A stretch of 53,085 nucleotides of DNA from Enterovibrio nigricans DSM 22720 (GTDB lineage: Bacteria > Pseudomonadota > Gammaproteobacteria > Enterobacterales > Vibrionaceae), in the NCBI RefSeq assembly GCF_900167155.1, contig NZ_FUXU01000026.1, positions 1 to 53,085 of the forward strand, written 5' to 3'. The position numbers and the translations under genes are program-made. The notes under the pieces are model-generated. The model saw only the letters and a list, made by a program, of their open reading frames with translations, had not been told where the DNA came from and made no database searches. The first letter of the stretch is position 1, and each line of letters starts with the position of its first letter. This document shows, one piece after another, positions 47,877-53,085 of this stretch.

Positions 47877-50288
47877 ATGAACGTCATCGCACAATCTCAA
47901 ACCGCAGAGCACACACTCATCCAATCATCAGACAAAGCCGTAAAGTCTGTTTCGATTCTGATCTCACCATTCATTGAATATGTGGCAACAGAACGCCGAG
48001 TCGTTGCATTAAGCAACGACAGTATCAATGCGGGTGAAGTAATTGGCTATTATAAAGATGCTGGCTTTGACATTTTGCTTGTTGTTGACTCGAAAATGCT
48101 GCCTGAGCTAACAGCAAAAGTGATGGCATATAACTATCAAAATGCTCGTGTACCAGTCTTAGATATCAAAACAGGCACAATCCACCCGTTAAATGACTTT
48201 TATAGTATCGTGAGCTACCTTAGCTTATGCTGCTCATTAACTTCTTGTCCTGATGTTATCACATCGCTAGCAACTCAATTACTTCGCACGATGCCACTGA
48301 TCAACAGCACTATTGATTCATGTTTAGCGACCCATGCCGTAAACGCAATTAACAAACTACAGCAGCCCGTTTTACGTCATGCTCTCAATGAACAACTTAG
48401 TCATTGTCGCACTCAGGTTAAAAAATTTATGTGTCCAACCGTTCAAACCGATCTCTTAACGGTAAAAAGCCTAGATACACCCGAGTGCGCCAAGCTAATC
48501 AATAACACGCGTACCCTCGCAATTAAGTCAGCGACTGGAACAGGGAAAACCAAACATGTCTTTGGCCCTGTGGCGCAAACAGCAAAGAAGCAGAATAAAA
48601 AGGTGACTTACCTGTCATACCTCACAGCTTTAGTTGAACAATACTGCACTGACAACCTAGCAACTAGTTACAACGATGAGCTATCAAAGTTAGAAGAAGC
48701 CTCTGCGATCGGAGTCGTAGTCAACAGCATCTGGAAGACGCACATTTTTACTTTTCTAAAGCAGACTGACATTCTTATCATTGATGAGTTTGAAAAAGTG
48801 TTGAGTGCGATCGTTTGCTCTAAAGATAGCGAAAAACTACCTAGACAGCTTGTCTTCGAGTGCTTGTCTGAGATTATCCGCAATGTTCCGCAACTGATTG
48901 TGGGCGATGCTGACATATCAAACATCGGTTTGAGTTATATCAAGGGGTTGCGAGGTGAAGTGACGCTTCTAAACTGCACTGCAAACCCTTACGCCAACAT
49001 CAAAGCCGTTATTACTGACAAAAACCAATACATATCTAATCTCCACCTACATAAGCAGTTTAATCAAGATAAAATCTTCTTGTTTGACTCTCTAAAAACT
49101 CTACGCAACGTCACCAAGTCGTTAGGGTATGAAAATGAAAACAAGCTTGATTGCGAAAAATCAGCACTTGCTGACGGTGTACTAGTGATTCATGGTGATA
49201 ACAAAGATATGCCAAAACAGAGCGCTTTTTTAGCTAATCCAAATGATGAAATTAGCAAGTACAAGGCCATTATGGCATCCCCTTGCCTAGGTTCTGGTTT
49301 TTCTATTACAACGCATTTTTCCGATAAAGTTGTCGTATTCTGCGATAAAACACTAGCACCGCTAGAACTAGTAAACTTTGCAAGACGCTTTCGCACAGCA
49401 AAAACGATTTGGTTTGCGATTGATGCCTTTGCGGATTTCTCAGCACCTAAAACTCACAAAATCAAATATGACTCAAGATTTCACTATCAAGCGACAGATG
49501 CACTCCATATTGAGTTCTTAAACTCAAAGCACATGTTCTTTTCTTCATTCGCTTTGCACATGCACATAACACTGGAAGAACTAGGGTTTACTACGGCATC
49601 AGCCCCCTCTTCTCTTATGGATCAATGTTTAGCTAAAAAGTGTGTAAACGAACAACAAAAGACATACAGAACATTGCTCATTGAGGCGATTGTAAACGCA
49701 CCGAATTTATCGAGCGAACAAGCCGTCAATCTACGCGAATCAAACGCTCGTACATCATCCGACAATGCGGCTTTAACCAAACGCCGAATCAGAACAGATT
49801 ACCAGCTCCTTGCCGTGGAACAAGATGATGTTCTTTTTCATTATGAGTTTATGAAACACAGAGATATCTTTGATGCATTTCCTTTTGTTAAACGCCATAA
49901 AGTTAAGCAAAATACACAGCCAAAACATCAAGATACTGCGAACTTTATCTTTCAAACCATTTTGAAAGAACATGGTTTCTGCGAAATCGAAAAGAGCCTG
50001 TCTATTCATAAAGATGACGTTCGTATCATAGTTGAGCACTGCTACAACCAAAGAACACATTTGAATTGGGTTTTAGATGAAGCACTGCACATCACGAAAC
50101 CTTTGCACAAAGAAGCCAAATTAAATAAAGCAACATCGTACCTGAAAAAATTGCTCTCCTCGCTCGGCTTTGAAATGGCAAGGTTCAGCGGCAACACCAA
50201 TAAAGCACGCGTAACCCTTCACAAGCATGCTGCGACATATGCAGAAATGGATGCCAACTACTATATCCCAGTGGACATCGCAGCTTAA
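47877..50288 (+). CDS. Putative SF2-helicase-like replication protein of the island
   Basis: An 803-residue protein that I cannot assign to a named gene. Helicase motifs are visible in order: Walker A SATGTGKT (218-225), Walker B LIIDEFEK (300-307), GDAD at 343-346, ASPCLGSGFSI (467-477) and an arginine motif FARRFR (501-506). This arrangement fits superfamily 2 helicases of the kind found in origin-binding or CyRepA-like plasmid replication proteins. Residues 1-210 and 520-803 show nothing I recognise. It follows alpA and a long inverted repeat. No separate primase is seen, so it may initiate island replication; a defence role is an alternative. Confidence 0.6.
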   Translation: MNVIAQSQTAEHTLIQSSDKAVKSVSILISPFIEYVATERRVVALSNDSINAGEVIGYYKDAGFDILLVVDSKMLPELTAKVMAYNYQNARVPVLDIKTGTIHPLNDFYSIVSYLSLCCSLTSCPDVITSLATQLLRTMPLINSTIDSCLATHAVNAINKLQQPVLRHALNEQLSHCRTQVKKFMCPTVQTDLLTVKSLDTPECAKLINNTRTLAIKSATGTGKTKHVFGPVAQTAKKQNKKVTYLSYLTALVEQYCTDNLATSYNDELSKLEEASAIGVVVNSIWKTHIFTFLKQTDILIIDEFEKVLSAIVCSKDSEKLPRQLVFECLSEIIRNVPQLIVGDADISNIGLSYIKGLRGEVTLLNCTANPYANIKAVITDKNQYISNLHLHKQFNQDKIFLFDSLKTLRNVTKSLGYENENKLDCEKSALADGVLVIHGDNKDMPKQSAFLANPNDEISKYKAIMASPCLGSGFSITTHFSDKVVVFCDKTLAPLELVNFARRFRTAKTIWFAIDAFADFSAPKTHKIKYDSRFHYQATDALHIEFLNSKHMFFSSFALHMHITLEELGFTTASAPSSLMDQCLAKKCVNEQQKTYRTLLIEAIVNAPNLSSEQAVNLRESNARTSSDNAALTKRRIRTDYQLLAVEQDDVLFHYEFMKHRDIFDAFPFVKRHKVKQNTQPKHQDTANFIFQTILKEHGFCEIEKSLSIHKDDVRIIVEHCYNQRTHLNWVLDEALHITKPLHKEAKLNKATSYLKKLLSSLGFEMARFSGNTNKARVTLHKHAATYAEMDANYYIPVDIAA

Positions 50289-50296
50289 ATCTCTAT

Positions 50297-50382
50297 CCCT
50301 GCTACCTATAGCTACTGCTTATACAGTTACAACCTAAGCAAAGGTGGCAGGGTATAAGCTCCTAAACGCACGTTTCCGTGCG
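50297..50382. repeat. Stem structures between the helicase gene and hsdM
   Basis: CCCTGCTACCT (50297-50307) pairs with AGGTGGCAGGG (50342-50352), with one G-T wobble, around a 34-base loop. A second hairpin, CGCACG-TTTC-CGTGCG, lies at 50367-50382. Neither is followed by a T run, so standard termination is unlikely. A TATAAT at 50430-50435 could be the hsdM -10. Confidence 0.45.
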
Positions 50383-50479
50383 AGTCTCAAATATCATGAC
50401 CTTTGTCTCTCAATTGCTCTATGTTGCGCTATAATGCCCGCAAATTTTGTTCTTTGCCGACTAACCAACAAGGCAAGCC

Positions 50480-52198
50480 GTGAACGCTAAAGAGATCCAG
50501 ATGACAAACAATACCACCACTGTCGAAACAGCAGACAAGATCAGCTTAGAAGAGCTTAAGACATGGCTTTGGGGCAGCGCAAACATCATGCGCGGCACTG
50601 TAGACAGCTCAGACTTCAAAAACTATATCTTTGGTCTTATTTTCCTTAAGCGCCTTTCTGATGTGTTTGACGAGCGCGTACAAGCCGTGATGGATGAAGA
50701 AGATTGCAGTGCTGACGTAGCAATGGAAATTATCCTAGAAGATAACCCAGAGCAATTCGTGCCAGTGGATGCGCGTTGGGCAAATTTCACCAAGAAATCG
50801 GAAAACGTTGGCGAATCTATCGATGAAGCGTTTGCCAAAATTGAAGAACAAAACCCAACCTTAGAAAAAGTGCTAACAGCGATCCAATTCGGTGACAAAG
50901 AAAAGCTCAGCAACGAGCTTCTCATGCGCCTGCTTCGCCACTTCAACCAACATAAACTGGGCAACAAGAACCTTTACAAGGCTGACTTGCTTGGTGATGC
51001 TTACGAATACCTGATTGGTAAATTCGCCGATGATGCTGGCAAAAAAGGTGGCGAGTTCTATACCCCGCACGAAGTAGTAGAGCTGATCGTAAAACTGATT
51101 GACCCACAACCAGGGCATGAAATCTATGACCTTACATGAGGATGTGGCGGCATGCTGGTTGAGTCAGCGCGTCATATCAAAGAGAACTACGCCAACGGTA
51201 CAGTGATGGGGAAACCAAACTGTAAGTTATACGGTCAAGAGAAAAATCTAGGTACGTGGGCTATTGCCAAGCTGAACATGTTCTTGCATAACCTTGATGG
51301 GGACATCAAGCGTGGTGATACCTTGGTTAACCCATTACACAAAAGTGGCGAAGGCTTACAAACCTTTGACCGAGTAATCGCAAACCCTCCGTTTTCAATC
51401 AAAGAATGGTGGGAACCACTAGAAGTAAACAAAAAGACCAAGATCGATAAAAACGGTAAAGAAACCGAAATCGCGCCAAAATACTCGACTGAACTAAAAG
51501 ACAAATTTGGTCGTTTTGGTCTAGGCATTGCTCCACGTACCAAAGCGGATCTGGCTTTTGTTCAGCATATGATTGCATCAACCAAAGACGATGGTCGCAT
51601 CGGTGTGGTTGTGCCCCACGGAGTGCTTTTTCGTGAAGGTGATGAGGGAAAAATCCGTAAAGGCATGCTAGTTGGCAAAGATGATTTTAAAGGCGACTTG
51701 ATTGAGGGTGTGGTTGGTTTGCCGCCAGCACTTTTCTTCAACACGGGTATCGCGGCGGCAGTGTTGATTATCAACAAAAACAAGCCTACGGCGTTAAAGA
51801 ACAAGGTTATCTTCGTTGATGCTTCTGCTGAGTTTGGTGAAGGCAAAGCGATGAACTTCCTACGTGAAGCCGATATCAAACGTATTACGACTGAATACAA
51901 TAAGGCGAAGCAAACACTTGTAGACGCAGGGGAGCAAACAGAAGATAAGTTTTCAGAGCTATTGGATTCCGTCGCTATTGATAAATACCTACGAGTGGTC
52001 GATATCGAAGAGATTAAGCAGAATGACTTTAACCTCAATATAAGCCGTTATATTGATACCTCTGAGGAAGAGGAAGCTATTGATCTATCGTTAGTTTTAG
52101 ATCGCTTAAAAACAATAGAGTCTGAGATTACAGAATGTGAAGTAAAGTTATCTCATCATCTTAAATACTTGGGATTAGAGGTCACTAACAATGACTAA
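50480..52198 (+). pseudogene. hsdM: Type I restriction-modification methyltransferase subunit HsdM, interrupted by an in-frame TGA
   Basis: The N6-adenine methyltransferase subunit of a type I RM system. Both halves are in the same frame and would give about 572 residues from GTG 50480 (or about 565 from ATG 50501, the more usual N-terminus). The N-terminal HsdM domain ([36 protein letters not shown]) and [14 protein letters not shown] are intact, as is the catalytic NPPF (VIANPPFSIKEWW). In SAM motif I the expected DPTCGCGGML reads DLT-stop-GCGGML: TGA at 51137-51139 replaces cysteine, and CTT replaces the proline codon two positions before. Unless it is read through, the enzyme is broken. 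It overlaps hsdS by 8 bp. Confidence 0.88.
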
Positions 52199-53018
52199 TG
52201 CCGTTGTAGATTGGGCATCTGTAGAGCTAGGTACATTAGTCTCAATCAAGTGCCCAAAATTCGATCCAAAATCTCAAAGTGATGAAAGAAAGTGTATAGA
52301 GCTAGAACATATTGAGCAACAGTCTGGTCGAATAATTGGGTGCTCCAATACTTTAGAAAGCACTAGCACTAAGAATGTAATTTCTAAAGGTGACGTGTTG
52401 TTTGGCAAATTACGTCCTTATTTAAAAAAGTTTGCACTAGCACCATTCAATGGTGTGTGCAGCTCTGAAATCTGGGTACTGTCTCCAAATAAGCTTATAG
52501 AAAAAACCTTCTTATATTATCTGGTTCAAACTGATTCTTTTCTAGATCAAGCAAATAAGTCATGTGGCACAAAAATGCCTCGTGCAGATTGGAAGGTAGT
52601 CTCAAAATATGAGTTTCCTTTGCCTTCTTTGACAGAACAACAAAAAATCGCAGAAGTCCTATCAACTGTTGATAAGAAGATTGACCTCATTGACCAAAAG
52701 ATAGCTGAAACCGAAAAGCTCAAAACTGGACTGATGCAAAAGCTATTTTCAGAAGGCGTAGGTGTTCAAGATTCAAATGGTAACTGGCAACCTCATAATG
52801 AGTTTCAAGCTAACCGACTGCCAATTGGCTGGAAAGTAAATACACTTGGCTCAATAGCGAGTATTACAAGTGGTGGCACCCCATCTCGTAAAAAAAGCAA
52901 CTACTGGGAAGATGGCGACATACCCTGGGTCACAACTAGCGAAGTGAACTTCAATCGCATAACCCATTCAGCACAAAGCATAACACAGGAGGGGCTGGAT
53001 AATTCTGCTGCAAAATTA
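52191..53018 (+). pseudogene. hsdS: Type I restriction-modification specificity subunit HsdS, cut by an IS
   Basis: The subunit that gives DNA sequence specificity. Present are the first target-recognition domain (about 8-150), the first conserved coiled coil (PLPSLTEQQKIAEVLSTVDKKIDLIDQKIAETEKLKTGLMQKLF) and the beginning of the second recognition domain (LPIGWKVNTLGSIASITSGGTPSRKKSNYW). At codon 276 the frame enters an IS end at 53019 and stops at TAA 53031-53033 inside the IS repeat. About a third of the protein, including the second coiled coil, is missing. The start ATG at 52191 overlaps the hsdM end. Confidence 0.92.
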
Positions 53019-53085
53019 GGCTTTGTTGCTTAAATCGATGGAACTAAATCTAGAAGCTACGATCTGATCGGCTACACCCATCAAT
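53019..53085 (+). mobile_element. Left end of an IS5-family (IS903-like) insertion sequence, partial
   Basis: The sequence from 53019 begins GGCTTTGTTGCTTAAATCGA, matching the inverted end at 306-325 of this window (GGCTTTGTTGCTTAATTCGG) at 18 of the first 20 bases. The transposase gene would start beyond the window. The nine bases before it (53010-53018, gcaaaatta) differ from those next to the other end (326-334), so the two ends do not belong to one insertion event. Confidence 0.88.

Noticed and set aside
51125-51160. Programmed frameshift in hsdM
   Set aside because: The two halves are in the same frame, so the break is a stop codon and not a frameshift.

Overview
The window reads as part of the larger chromosome of a Vibrio or close relative (Vibrionaceae). 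The evidence is the gene order guaA-guaB-xseA-yfgJ-der-bamB-yfgM-hisS-ispG-rodZ-pilF-rlmN-ndk-pepB-isc-trmJ-suhB-secFD-yajC-tgt-queA, which as I recall follows the V. cholerae VC0740-VC0768 block, together with GlyGly-CTERM serine proteases and a tmRNA tag ANDENYALAA. Protein lengths and active-site residues in the core agree closely with E. coli orthologues, so most of the middle is ordinary conserved chromosome.

Layout. (1) 1-2906: an accessory edge. It holds the right end of an IS5-family (IS903-like) element, a yjiH-type membrane protein gene cut off by that IS, and a lone urocanate hydratase gene (hutU) with a HutC-like palindrome just upstream. (2) 2942-32658: a long conserved block, almost all on the minus strand. 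It covers GMP synthesis (guaBA, two PurR-like boxes), exonuclease VII, ribosome biogenesis (der), outer-membrane assembly (bamB, yfgM), hisS, isoprenoid synthesis (ispG), cell shape and pilus factors (rodZ, pilF), rlmN, ndk, pepB, the whole ISC iron-sulfur operon (iscR-S-U-A-hscB-hscA-fdx-iscX, tandem IscR boxes), trmJ, suhB, protein export (yajC-secD-secF) and queuosine synthesis (queA, tgt). The 580-bp gap between yfgJ and der is packed with GATC sites and lies where the chromosome-2 replication trigger crtS is known in V. cholerae. (3) 32810-45441: two tandem secreted serine proteases, a CBS-domain protein, acpH, the glyoxylate shunt (aceB-aceA), a divergent oxyR/peroxiredoxin pair, a cold-shock gene, cutC, rnfH-ratA, smpB and ssrA (tmRNA). 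(4) 45442-53018: a mobile island attached to the 3' end of ssrA. It has a P4-type tyrosine integrase, an AlpA-like regulator, an 803-residue SF2-helicase-like protein that is probably the island's replication protein, and a type I restriction-modification hsdM-hsdS pair. (5) 53019-53085: the left end of another copy of the same kind of IS, which interrupts hsdS.

The sequence therefore starts inside one IS copy and stops inside another, in the same orientation. This looks like an assembly contig bounded by a repeat. The island carries two disabling lesions in its RM genes: an in-frame TGA in the SAM-binding motif of hsdM, and the IS in hsdS.

The most interesting targets are the crtS candidate (8014-8554), the int-alpA-helicase module with a long inverted repeat before the helicase gene (47799-47853), the hsdM TGA, and the regulatory sites near hutU. 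All calls come from reading the sequence and from knowledge of the families; no database search was run.
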